From Rhodobacterales bacterium (GTDB lineage: Bacteria > Pseudomonadota > Alphaproteobacteria > Rhodobacterales > Rhodobacteraceae), in contig JAPLPE010000011.1 in the NCBI GenBank assembly GCA_026400355.1, positions 1 through 33,600 of the forward strand: DNA of 33,600 nt, read 5' to 3'. The notes below the pieces were generated by a model. The model saw only the letters and a program-made list of their open reading frames with translations. It was not told where the DNA came from and did no database searches. Numbering within the stretch: the first letter of the stretch is position 1; each line of letters starts with the position of its first letter. Both the position numbers and the translations under genes were made by a program. This document shows positions 1-6,907 of this stretch, in pieces.

Positions 1-123
1 CTCCGCAAAGCCGCCGCCCGCACCTACGAGGAGCTCTGGAAAGCCGTAGGCGCCGTCTGCAACCTCTTCACCGAGGACGAATGCCTCAACTACTTCATCG
101 CCGCAGGATACAAACCCGAATGA
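1..123 (+). mobile_element. IS630-family transposase, C-terminal end (cut by window edge)
   Basis: Frame 1 reads 40 residues to a TGA at 121-123. The end of the protein, including EELWKAVGAVCNLF and LNYFIAAGY, matches the style of IS630-family transposase C-termini, which normally finish proteins of roughly 340-360 residues. Only the last ninth is visible. The catalytic DDE residues lie outside the window. The element ends about 16 bases after the stop, at the sequence CTAG (136-139), compatible with the TA target preference of this family. The whole stretch 1-139 recurs exactly, inverted, at 33461-33599. The insertion cuts an ABC transporter permease that reads leftwards on the minus strand. 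Family assignment is from memory of sequence style, not from a search. Confidence 0.72.
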
Positions 124-139
124 ACGCGACACGCTCTAG
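1..139. repeat. Left copy of 139-bp perfect inverted repeat (IS630 end)
   Basis: Bases 1-139 are the exact reverse complement of 33461-33599. Identity stops at base 140, where host sequence begins (T here, A in the reverse complement of 33460). The outermost bases of the element read CTAGAGCGTGTCGCGTTCA when taken from the host junction inward. The repeat covers the transposase C-terminus and the terminal inverted repeat of the IS. Confidence 0.95.
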
Positions 140-1120
140 TGTGAAGACGACGAACGCGGCCGAGATCAAGCCGTAAAGGGCACCGGGCAACGTGACGGTA
201 AAGAAGGTCCGGGTCGGAGAGGCCTGCAGAACGCGCGCAGCCTCGTAAAGCCGGGCATCCGAAATCCGCAGTGCCGTCGAGATGATCAGCATCGCATGCG
301 GAAAGGTAAAGAACACGCAGCCCAGCACAATTCCCCAGAAGCCATAGATGCTGCCCCCGAACAACAGACCTTTGGCCAGACCCTGATTGCCGAACCGATA
401 GACCAGCGACAGACCTGCCAGCAGTGACGGGACAAGGATCGGCACAGTTGCGATGGTCTGAAAGAACCCCTTGAACCGCATGCAGGTGCGATGCAGTGAA
501 TAGGCAAAGCCGAAGGCCAGAAACACCGTAATGAGGGTCGTCACCAGTGACACGACAAAGCTGTTGGTGATGGATTGGGTCAGTGCGGGATTGCCGAAGT
601 ACTCTTTGAAGTTCGCAAAGGAGGTGATCGTGCCCGCCCGGATTACCAGACGCCGCAGACCTGTATTGTCCACTTCCGCCCATTCACCCTGTACGAATTT
701 TGTACCGCCGATGTCAAGCGACCCGCCCAGCATGTCACCCACGATCCGGAAACGGGCACTCACCACGGGGTCGCCTTCAAAGTTTCCCCGCGGGAACATC
801 TGTGCGGCCGTAAGCGACGGACCCCGCCGGGCCTGCGCAACCTCGTCCGACAGGCCCAGACGCCCGGCAGACGCTTCAAGCGTGCCCAAGGCTACGAAAC
901 CGGCCCCGGTGTCCACTTCGGCCTCGACCGCTGCGAAAGAGAAACTGCGCACTTCGGTTGATTTCCAAAGCATCATGCCGAGCGGCAGGGCAAGTGCGAC
1001 GATCAGATAAAGGCCGATCATGATGACAAAGGCCAGCATGATCCGGTCGTCACGGCCCGATTTCGGACGGATTGCGGGCGGTGCCGCAAAGCCGTCCATC
1101 CCGGCGGATATGTCAACCAT
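140..1120 (-). pseudogene. ABC transporter permease, 3' end removed by IS630
   Basis: The gene starts at ATG 1120 and overlaps the stop of the upstream ATPase remnant (1113-1115). About 327 residues of host origin remain before the reading frame runs into the IS and ends in junk at 95. Visible parts are an N-terminal membrane segment (about residues 29-52), a periplasmic region of about 130 residues, then membrane segments and a permease core with PILVPSLLAGLSLVYRFG and an EAA-like loop (YEAARVLQASPTRTFFTVTLPGA). The arrangement resembles permeases of the spermidine/putrescine or 2-aminoethylphosphonate type; the substrate cannot be fixed. The C-terminal membrane segments are missing, so it is very unlikely to work. 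Confidence 0.75.
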
Positions 1121-1361
1121 AAGCCGTCTCCTGATCAAAGATGCGCAGACTTTCGCGCGGCAGGCTGATCCTGAGCGTGCGGCCAGCTTCGATGCCCATG
1201 CTCCGGACGGTTGTATAGGGCACTTGGGCGACCAGAGGCGCCGACTTGAAAGCATCATTGATCAGCTGGGCCCGTGCGAAGGGACCAAGGAATTCGACCG
1301 ACCCAACATTCACGTCAAACAAATTGCCGCCCTCAGCCGCCCCATCGCCAGTGATAACGAC
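1113..1361 (-). pseudogene. ABC transporter ATP-binding protein, C-terminal TOBE remnant
   Basis: About 82 residues ending at the TGA 1113-1115 read as a TOBE-like tail: GNLFDVNVGSVEFLGPFARA, then a segment with AGRTLRISLPRESLRIF. Its stop overlaps the start of the permease at 1120, as is normal in such operons. Upstream the frame passes without interruption into IS5 transposase sequence at about 1361 (after GEMPED). The nucleotide-binding domain has therefore been lost, and an IS5 scrap is joined in frame. Walker and signature motifs are absent. This was the ATPase of the same importer as the truncated permease. Confidence 0.7.
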
Positions 1362-1608
1362 GTCCTCGGGCATCTCGCCGTTCTTTATCGTCGCGTTTTC
1401 CTCGCGGGTGTTGTGGTTGCGCGGCACGGCCACGATTGACGCATCCAAGATCTGACAAGATCTGACCGCCGCGCGCGATGTAGCCCTTCCGGGCGAGATA
1501 GCCGTCGAACTGGCTGAACAGCGCCTCCACCATGCCTGCCTTCGCCAGGGCCTTGCGATAAAGCCAGACCGTCTTGGCGTCCGGGACCCGATCCCCGAGG
1601 TAGCTTAA
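1362..1608 (-). pseudogene. IS5-family transposase fragment, frameshifted
   Basis: The minus strand encodes GDRVPDAKTVWLYRKALAKA, then FDGYLARKGYIARGGQI, and after a frameshift LDASIVAVPRNHNTREENA to GEMPED. These are typical of the central part of IS5-family transposases. The shift is caused by a perfect 10-bp tandem duplication (1447-1456 = 1457-1466). Removing one copy restores GGQILDASIV. Both ends are truncated: the left one is fused in frame to the TOBE remnant, the right one is lost near 1608. No terminal repeats of this element are visible. Confidence 0.85.
1447..1466. repeat. 10-bp perfect tandem duplication inside the IS5 fragment
   Basis: AAGATCTGAC occurs twice head to tail. The extra copy breaks the transposase reading frame between GGQIL and DASIV. 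Confidence 0.95.
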
Positions 1609-1868
1609 CTCAGCCGGAAATCTGTCCAAGAGTTGGGGAGTAGCTCAGCCGGCTGGCGGCTCGATCTCGACAAGGTGGTCGAGTACTAAGATGTGCTGGC
1701 CGGTCAAACCGAATTCTCCGGCGGATACTGTGGCGGTCGCCGGAGAAACGTCGACCCAAGGCTGTGCCAAGGTCATCTTGGCGCAATTCTGCGACGTTTT
1801 CCACAAGGGGCGCAGCCTTGCAGAATGGAACCGCCAAGTCTGACAAACCAAGACCAGAGGGAAAGTGA
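1609..1868. other. Gene-free stretch with one strong hairpin
   Basis: No recognisable coding sequence. A perfect 10-bp stem, TTCTCCGGCG at 1714-1723 and its complement at 1738-1747, encloses a 14-base loop. No T-run follows, so it is not a typical intrinsic terminator. It may be a transcript-end hairpin or the remains of an element end. The last 15 bases hold the ribosome-binding region (GAGGGAAAG) of the gene at 1869. Confidence 0.5.
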
Positions 1869-2310
1869 ATGAAGACAATACAAGGACTTATGACGACATG
1901 TGCGTTCATCGGATTTGTCGGTGTGGCACAGGCAACAACGTCAGAGATCACATGCGGTTCTACGGGCGGAATGAACCGCTGCCCGCTTCCGGGTGCCGAC
2001 CAGCTCCATGTGACGGTAAAGCAGGTGCTCGAAGGTGACTGCACCCATGAAAAGGGCTGGTGGGCGGACAGCGATGGCGTCGTCGTGGACGCTGGTTGCA
2101 ATGCCGTCTTCAGTTATCAGGCGGCCAAGTGACAGGCCAGCGGCACCGATGCCAAAGCCAGCGCCTATTTCGATGATGGCTGCAAGGCCGGCAAGAAAGA
2201 CAGGAAGGCCGGCATGAGCCTGGCCTACGAGCGCCACGACGGCATGTATGACACCGAAAAATGCAGGTTCGTTCCAGGCAGGTTACGAGAAGTGCTTGTC
2301 CAAGGGCTGA
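1869..2310 (+). pseudogene. Secreted DUF3011-like protein with decayed C-terminal domain
   Basis: An 87-residue frame (1869-2132) starts after GAGGGAAAG and has a signal peptide (MKTIQGLMTTCAFIGFVGVA, cleavage near QA-T). A Cys-rich segment follows: ITCGS, MNRCPL, EGDCTHEKGWWADSDG and DAGCNAVF, resembling DUF3011. After the TGA at 2130-2132 the same frame continues with KASAYFDDGC and GMSLAYERHDGMYD. A one-base shift near 2260 then gives SFQAGYEKCLSKG and a stop at 2308-2310. That second part matches the lipoprotein at 2475-2735 along its whole length. The locus thus looks like a longer gene broken by one nonsense codon and one frameshift. The 87-residue product could still be made and exported. 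Function is unknown. Confidence 0.6.
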
Positions 2311-2474
2311 TGTCCTCTTTCGGCCTGACTGGCGTCAGGCGATCCTCGCAATCCTTGGCGCCGGAACGCCAGCCTTACCCGAACCGCTGTGGCCATAAGG
2401 CGGACAAGATCGTGGCGGTCATCGCCACGAAACTGCGTCGTTACGGAATAACAACATACAATAAAGGAACGAAA
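2311..2474. promoter_or_regulatory. Intergenic region with two hairpins before the lipoprotein gene
   Basis: A 7-bp stem (2323-2329 with 2334-2340) lies just after the decayed gene and may end its transcript; there is no T-run. A second perfect 7-bp stem, CGTGGCG/CGCCACG (2411-2417 with 2423-2429, loop GTCAT), sits 45 bases before the lipoprotein start and could be an operator or a 5' UTR structure. Promoter boxes cannot be assigned with confidence. Confidence 0.35.
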
Positions 2475-2735
2475 ATGAAAAACTCAGTCAAGCTGCTTAC
2501 CTCCGTCGCCGCCGTCTCGGTCCTGACAATACTCGGTGCCTGTACCGAAGAGACCGCAGCACCCGGTACCGATGAAAGAGCGAGTGCCTACTTTGATGAC
2601 GGCTGCGCGGCCGGAAGAAACGACAGGCTGGCCGGCCTGAGCATGGCCTATGAGCGCAACGCCGGGTCCTATGATTCCGAGTCAGAAGGCTCGTTCCAGG
2701 CTGGCTACGAGAAGTGCTGGATGCAGGCGATTTGA
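2475..2735 (+). CDS. Small lipoprotein of unknown function
   Basis: The 86-residue product starts at ATG 2475, preceded by AAAGGAACGAAA. In-frame starts further upstream would put a long non-signal stretch before the membrane segment, so they are rejected. Residues 1-22 form a lipoprotein signal, and ILGAC is the lipobox with the lipidated Cys at 23. The mature part contains SAYFDDGC, GLSMAYERNAGSYD and GSFQAGYEKCW, with two Cys residues. This is the intact form of the domain decayed at 2133-2310, so the two are tandem paralogues. I do not recognise the family. It is probably anchored in the cell envelope. Confidence 0.7.
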   Translation: MKNSVKLLTSVAAVSVLTILGACTEETAAPGTDERASAYFDDGCAAGRNDRLAGLSMAYERNAGSYDSESEGSFQAGYEKCWMQAI

Positions 2736-2762
2736 TCGGTGTCGGCAAGGCTCAGAACGCGG

Positions 2763-3140
2763 TCAGGAGCTCAGCGACAGGGCGCGCCCCTTGACGTGGA
2801 TGATCTGCTCCTCCTTCATACGGATGGCGAAGGGGACCTTCGTCTCCACGAGAAAAGAAAACCATTTCTGACCGATGAACTCGCGGTCGGCGAGCAGCAT
2901 GCGCACCGTGCCGGCCTCGAAGCGCGCGAGGTAGCGCTTCATCAGGGCGATCCGCTGCGCCGTGGTGCTGTTCCCGGAGTGATCGAGCAGTGTCCACATC
3001 AGCGGCATCCGGAACCGCGCCGTGACCACAGCCAGTACGAGCACGTTGACGTCGGTCTGGCCGATCTTCCAGTTGGTCCGGTCCAGGCAGAGATACCACG
3101 AGCCGGGGGTGCCGATCAGGGCCGTGACGAGGCCGACCAT
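2763..3140 (-). pseudogene. IS4-family transposase fragment
   Basis: About 125 residues on the minus strand include CLDRTNWKIGQTDVNVLVLA, which carries the first catalytic Asp of the DDE set. Further on come LMWTLLDHSGNSTTAQRIAL and RMLLADREFIGQKWFSFLVE, which carries the second catalytic Asp. The YREK-like region with the catalytic Glu is missing because the frame stops at 2763, and the N-terminus is missing on the other side. The protein would be inactive. The fragment abuts the broken aldo/keto reductase at about 3204, so an insertion and later deletion probably removed the rest of both genes. Confidence 0.82.
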
Positions 3141-3200
3141 GCACTAACATTCAACCCGGACCACTCGATGGGGGCAGTCCACCACCATCAAACCGTGGGA

Positions 3201-3263
3201 TCAAACACCTAGGATCACTTGACTGGCTTGGGGTCCGGTCTTGCCGATCTGGATCGATTTCAT
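3201..3263 (-). pseudogene. Aldo/keto reductase, N-terminal remnant
   Basis: Reading leftwards from ATG 3263 (GGAAAGAG lies just upstream), the frame gives MKSIQIGKTGPQASQVILGV and then a stop. This is the typical first strand of aldo/keto reductases, whose full length is about 300-330 residues. The frame leaves homology at about 3204, next to the IS4 scrap. The gene was once divergently transcribed from the aminotransferase operon and may have belonged with it. Only the first 20 codons survive. Confidence 0.65.
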
Positions 3264-3464
3264 GTCAATCTCTTTCCAGTTATTGCTTTGTATGAGATCG
3301 ACCGCTCGAAGTGCGGTTGGCCAAGCGATTTCGAAAGTGCCTTGGGGCTTCTGCGCGGCACTGTCGAGAAAGGTTGTCTTGTTCCCGGGTGGCGGATCAT
3401 CCGCGCTGCGACTAGCATCCGAGGCGAAGGCAACACGATCCCTGCGAAGAGTTCTGGACATACG
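3264..3464. promoter_or_regulatory. Divergent control region of aldo/keto reductase remnant and aminotransferase operon
   Basis: About 200 bases lie between the two divergent starts. No convincing gene, terminator or clear promoter boxes are visible. The stretch must hold the promoter of the aminotransferase-BKACE-GNAT operon. Confidence 0.4.
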
Positions 3465-4826
3465 ATGAATAGCCACGATCTGCGCAACGAACGGTCCTAC
3501 CTTTTCTACCAGACCGACCACAAGCGGCCCGTTCTTGATCGGGCTGAAGGCATCTACATGTGGGATGTGGACGGAAACCGGTTCATCGACGGATCGTCCG
3601 GGGCGATGGTCTGCAACATCGGACATTCGAACCCGCATGTGCTGGACGCGATGCGGCGGCAGATGGAGAAGTCGACCTTCGGCTATCGGCTGCATTTCGT
3701 GACCGAGGCATCCGAGGCTTTAGCCGTCAAGACGGCTTCGCTGGCCTGGCCCGGGATGGACCGTGTGTTCTTTGTCTCAGGCGGGTCGGAAGCGGTTGAA
3801 TCGGCAATGAAGCTGGCCCGGCAATATGCTGTTGCCATTGGTCAGGGCAGCCGGTGGAAGGTGATGTCGCGCTGGCCATCCTACCATGGCTGCACACTGG
3901 GGGCGCTGTCGGTAACGGGCTACGACAGCCTGACGGACCCGTTTACGCCGATGATGCGGGTGATGCCCAAGGTTGCCGCGCCCCGGGCGTGGCTGGACGG
4001 GCTGGACCCGGACGATCCGGCGACCGGGGCGCATTATGCTGCGAAACTGGAGGCCAGGATCTTGGCCGAGGGGTCGGAGACGGTGCTTGCCTTCATCATC
4101 GAGCCGATCGGGGGGGCATCGACGGGGGCGCTGGTGCCGCCTTCTGGGTATATGTCGGCGGTGCGCGAAGTCTGCACGCGGCACGGGGTACTGCTGATCC
4201 ATGACGAGGTGATGTCGGGTGGCGGGCGGACGGGCCGGTTCTTTGGCGCACAGCACTGGAATGCAGCGCCTGATATCCTTGCGGTATCGAAGGGGTTTGG
4301 AGCCGGTTATGTGCCGTTGGGCGCGGTTGTGGCGCAAGGGCATGTCGTTGACCGGGTTCTGGCGGGCGGCGGGTTCCTGCATGGGTTCACCTATGCAGGC
4401 AATCCTTTGGCCTGCGCGACGGGTCTGGCCGTGATCGAAGAAATCGAGCGGCAGGGGATGATGGAGAACGCGGCAACGGTAGGCGGGCATCTGAAGGGTG
4501 AGCTTTCGAAGCTGATGGACCGGTATTCGTTCATTGGCGACGTGCGGGGGATGGGGCTTTTGCTGGCGTTGGAACTGGTCGCGGACCGGGAGACGAAGGC
4601 GCCTTTGCCCCCTGCCCTGAGGGCCTTTGACCGGCTGACGGAGGCCGCCTATGCGCGGGGGCTCATCATCTATCCGCGTCGGTCGCGGGGGGGATACAGC
4701 GGCGATCATGTGCTGATCGCGCCGCCGATGATCACGACGCCTGCGCAGGTGGATGAGATCATGGGCAAGTTGGGCGATGCGCTTGAGGCTTTTGCTGCAG
4801 AATGCGGGCTGGAGGTGACCCCATGA
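3465..4826 (+). CDS. Class III PLP-dependent aminotransferase
   Basis: The start at ATG 3465 gives 453 residues, normal for the family; the frame is open further upstream but that part has no homology. PLP-fold landmarks are SGGSEAVESAMKLARQYA (about 105-122), the Asp of LLIHDEV (D247) that pairs with the pyridine nitrogen, and the Schiff-base lysine in AVSKGFGAGYVPLGAV (K276). HGFTYAGNPLAC follows near 306. Such enzymes move an amino group from an omega-amino acid or amine to pyruvate or 2-oxoglutarate. The stop overlaps the BKACE start (ATGA). With BKACE next door, the likely job is converting an amino acid to the keto acid that BKACE splits. The exact substrate is unknown. Confidence 0.93.
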   Translation: MNSHDLRNERSYLFYQTDHKRPVLDRAEGIYMWDVDGNRFIDGSSGAMVCNIGHSNPHVLDAMRRQMEKSTFGYRLHFVTEASEALAVKTASLAWPGMDRVFFVSGGSEAVESAMKLARQYAVAIGQGSRWKVMSRWPSYHGCTLGALSVTGYDSLTDPFTPMMRVMPKVAAPRAWLDGLDPDDPATGAHYAAKLEARILAEGSETVLAFIIEPIGGASTGALVPPSGYMSAVREVCTRHGVLLIHDEVMSGGGRTGRFFGAQHWNAAPDILAVSKGFGAGYVPLGAVVAQGHVVDRVLAGGGFLHGFTYAGNPLACATGLAVIEEIERQGMMENAATVGGHLKGELSKLMDRYSFIGDVRGMGLLLALELVADRETKAPLPPALRAFDRLTEAAYARGLIIYPRRSRGGYSGDHVLIAPPMITTPAQVDEIMGKLGDALEAFAAECGLEVTP

Positions 4827-5749
4827 GCAAGATCATCATTTCCTGCGCGATCACCGGGTCGATCCATACGCCGTCGATGTCGCCCTATCTGCCGGTGACG
4901 GCTGAGGAGATTGCAACGCAGGCGGTGGATGCGGCCAGGGCGGGGGCGGGTATCCTGCATCTGCATGCGCGCCATCCCGAAACCGGGCATCCTTCATCGG
5001 ACCCGGCGCATTGGGCGGGTTTTCTGCCTTCGGTCAAGGCGGGGACGGATGCGGTTGTGAACATGACGACCGGCGGGTCGGCGATCATGACGCTGGAGCA
5101 GCGGCTGGCGGCCCCCAAGGCCAATGTGCCCGAGATGTGCAGTCTGAACATGGGGTCGATGAACTTTGCACTGTATCCTATGATCGCGCGGATCAAGGAG
5201 TGGAAGCACGCCTGGGAAAAGCCGTTTCTGGAGGGAACTGATGATCTGGTATTCAGGAACACGCCACGCGACATTGCCACGGTCCTGCGTGAAATGGGCG
5301 AAGTCCGGGGAGCAAGGTTCGAGTTCGAATGCTATGACATCGGGCATCTGACGATGCTGAAGCATTTCGTGGACCGGGGCGCGGTCAAGCCGCCTTATTT
5401 CATCCAGTTCGTCTTTGGCGTGCTGGGCGGTATGGCGTCGGAACCGGATACGCTGACGCATCTGAAGCGGACGGCGGACCGGATGTTCGGGTCGGATTAC
5501 ATGTTCTCGGTGCTGGCGGCCGGGCGAGCGCAGGTGCCGATGGCGACAATGTCGGCGGCGATGGGCGGGCATGTGCGGGTGGGACTGGAGGATAACCTTT
5601 ACATCGCAAAGGGGCAGTTGGCGCAGTCGAATGCTGAGCAGGTGCGGCTGATCCGGGGGATCGTGGAGGGTTTGGGGCGCGAGGTGGCCAGCCCGGACGA
5701 GGTGAGGCAGATGCTCGGCCTGAAGGGCACGGCCGGGGTCGGGTTCTGA
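4823..5749 (+). CDS. Beta-keto acid cleavage enzyme (BKACE, DUF849 family)
   Basis: The 308-residue protein starts at the ATG that overlaps the aminotransferase stop; GAGGTGACC precedes it. MSKIIISCAITGSIHTPSMS opens the TIM barrel. LHLHARHPETGHPSSDP carries the metal-binding His pair (H46, H48), and GHVRVGLEDNLYIAKGQLA carries the conserved Glu near the C-terminus. Family members use Zn and acetyl-CoA to split a beta-keto acid into acetoacetate and a new CoA ester. The best known is 3-keto-5-aminohexanoate cleavage in lysine fermentation, but the family covers many substrates. The tight coupling to an aminotransferase suggests a beta-keto acid derived by transamination. Cytoplasmic. Family certain, substrate not. 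Confidence 0.92.
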   Translation: MSKIIISCAITGSIHTPSMSPYLPVTAEEIATQAVDAARAGAGILHLHARHPETGHPSSDPAHWAGFLPSVKAGTDAVVNMTTGGSAIMTLEQRLAAPKANVPEMCSLNMGSMNFALYPMIARIKEWKHAWEKPFLEGTDDLVFRNTPRDIATVLREMGEVRGARFEFECYDIGHLTMLKHFVDRGAVKPPYFIQFVFGVLGGMASEPDTLTHLKRTADRMFGSDYMFSVLAAGRAQVPMATMSAAMGGHVRVGLEDNLYIAKGQLAQSNAEQVRLIRGIVEGLGREVASPDEVRQMLGLKGTAGVGF

Positions 5750-5751
5750 GC

Positions 5752-6216
5752 GTGATCACGCTGCGGGACGCAGAGGCGATGGATGTACCGGCGATCCATG
5801 CGATTCTGCAGAGGCTCGCCCGGCATGACGGGGCGGTGCTGCGGGCGACTGAGGCCGATCTGCTGCGGGACGGGTTCGGGGCGCGGCCGTTGTTTGGTGC
5901 CATTCTGGCCGAAGGTGACAGGCTGACGCTGGGTCTGGTGCTGTTCTATCCGGATTATTCGACCCTGCGGGGGCGTCCGGGTGTTCTGGTGCAGGACCTG
6001 TTTGTCGCAGAGGTGGCGCGGGGACAGGGTCTGGGGCGCAGGTTGCTGGCCGCAGCGCTTGAAGCGGGGCGGGTGTGGAATGCATCCTATCTGACACTGC
6101 TGATGGACCGTGGGAATGCGGAGGCGCGGCGGTTTTACGGCGGTTTGGGGTTCAGGGACCGGGGCGACTATGACGTGCTGATCGCAGAGGAGGCCGACTT
6201 ACTTGCCGCGCAATGA
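5752..6216 (+). CDS. GNAT family N-acetyltransferase
   Basis: The 154-residue product starts at GTG 5752, two bases after the BKACE stop, so it is translationally coupled. It shows the GNAT core: ITLRDAEAMDVPAIHAIL at the N-terminus, LVQDLFVAEVARGQGLGRRL with the acetyl-CoA loop RGQGLG (90-95), and NAEARRFYGGLGF near the end. It resembles the diamine/polyamine acetyltransferase branch in layout (FYxxLGF). It probably acetylates an amine or amino acid linked to the pathway of the two upstream genes. The substrate cannot be read from the sequence. Confidence 0.88.
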   Translation: MITLRDAEAMDVPAIHAILQRLARHDGAVLRATEADLLRDGFGARPLFGAILAEGDRLTLGLVLFYPDYSTLRGRPGVLVQDLFVAEVARGQGLGRRLLAAALEAGRVWNASYLTLLMDRGNAEARRFYGGLGFRDRGDYDVLIAEEADLLAAQ

Positions 6217-6310
6217 GGCGTCTACGCCGGCGATCAGGGACCCTACACTATCCCGTTTGGGGGTCAGACATAAGGAGAAGTATTCCGACTTTGCAGACAA
6301 GCCTGCTGTC
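6217..6310. other. Short convergent intergenic region
   Basis: It lies between the GNAT stop and the 3' end of the minus-strand Crp/Fnr pseudogene. No clear hairpin with T-run is seen. Confidence 0.4.
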
Positions 6311-6907
6311 CTACCAGAGGAGCGCGCCGGATTGGATCAGGTTCTGGAGGGCGCGGTTCACCTTGGGGCGGCTCGCGCCAAGGACTGAGGCCAGTTCAGA
6401 CTGATTGATGTCGAGGCGCAGCACGGGGTTGGGGGGATTACATCAACGTGGATATTGCGAAGGGTGAAGAGGAGAAAGCGGTCCAGACGCGCTTCGAGCC
6501 CGCAGAGAGCAATGGATACAAGCTTGTCGTTGGTGTCGCAAAGGCGGCGGCAAAGCCATCGCACGACGCCCAACATATGGTGAGTGTGGCGAACGGCAAG
6601 ATCCTGAGAGTTGCTGCGCTGAACAACATTGCCCGTGGTCAGTTAAAGTGCCTTGGCAACTGCGGAGCGTGGTTCCTCGTCAAGAAGCGGTAGTTCTCCG
6701 AGGATCATACCGCATTCGGCATGAGTCGTAACGAGATCGCGGCCGGTGGGAGCGGCGATCGAGAATTTCACGTGGCCTTCGCTGAGTGCGACCATGTCGT
6801 TGCCCGGGGTCGCCCTTCTGGAAAAGCATCGTGCCCGCAGGCCAGTCGCGCCGTACTGCAATATCTGAGAGATGGTTCAGCGCCTCGGGCTGGACATAAA
6901 CGAACAT
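6311..6907 (-). pseudogene. Crp/Fnr-family transcription regulator, inactivated
   Basis: Read on the minus strand in three pieces. The first is an N-terminal effector-domain start (PEALNHLSDIAVRRDWPAG, MLFQKGDPG). One extra G near 6802 shifts the frame to NDMVALSEGHVKFSIAA and MILGELPLLDEEPRSAVAKAL. An in-frame TAA at 6643-6645 then interrupts. After it, the same frame continues to DTNDKLVSIALCGLEARLDR and FLLFTLRNIHVD. A second indel near 6430 shifts to VLRLDINQSELASVLGASRP then KVNRALQNLIQSGALLW, the helix-turn-helix, ending at TAG 6311-6313. Crp/Fnr proteins are cyclic-nucleotide-binding-fold activators of about 220-240 residues. Three separate lesions make this a clear pseudogene. Its former targets are unknown. 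Confidence 0.82.

Noticed and set aside
3141-3200. Possible end of a further insertion sequence (GGACTGCCCCCATCGAGTGG on the minus strand)
   Set aside because: It looks like the tip of an IS, but no partner inverted repeat or transposase part could be tied to it.
3219-3464. N-terminal extension of the aminotransferase (upstream in-frame starts)
   Set aside because: The extra residues have no family match, and they cover the start of the divergent aldo/keto reductase remnant; ATG 3465 gives the normal family length.
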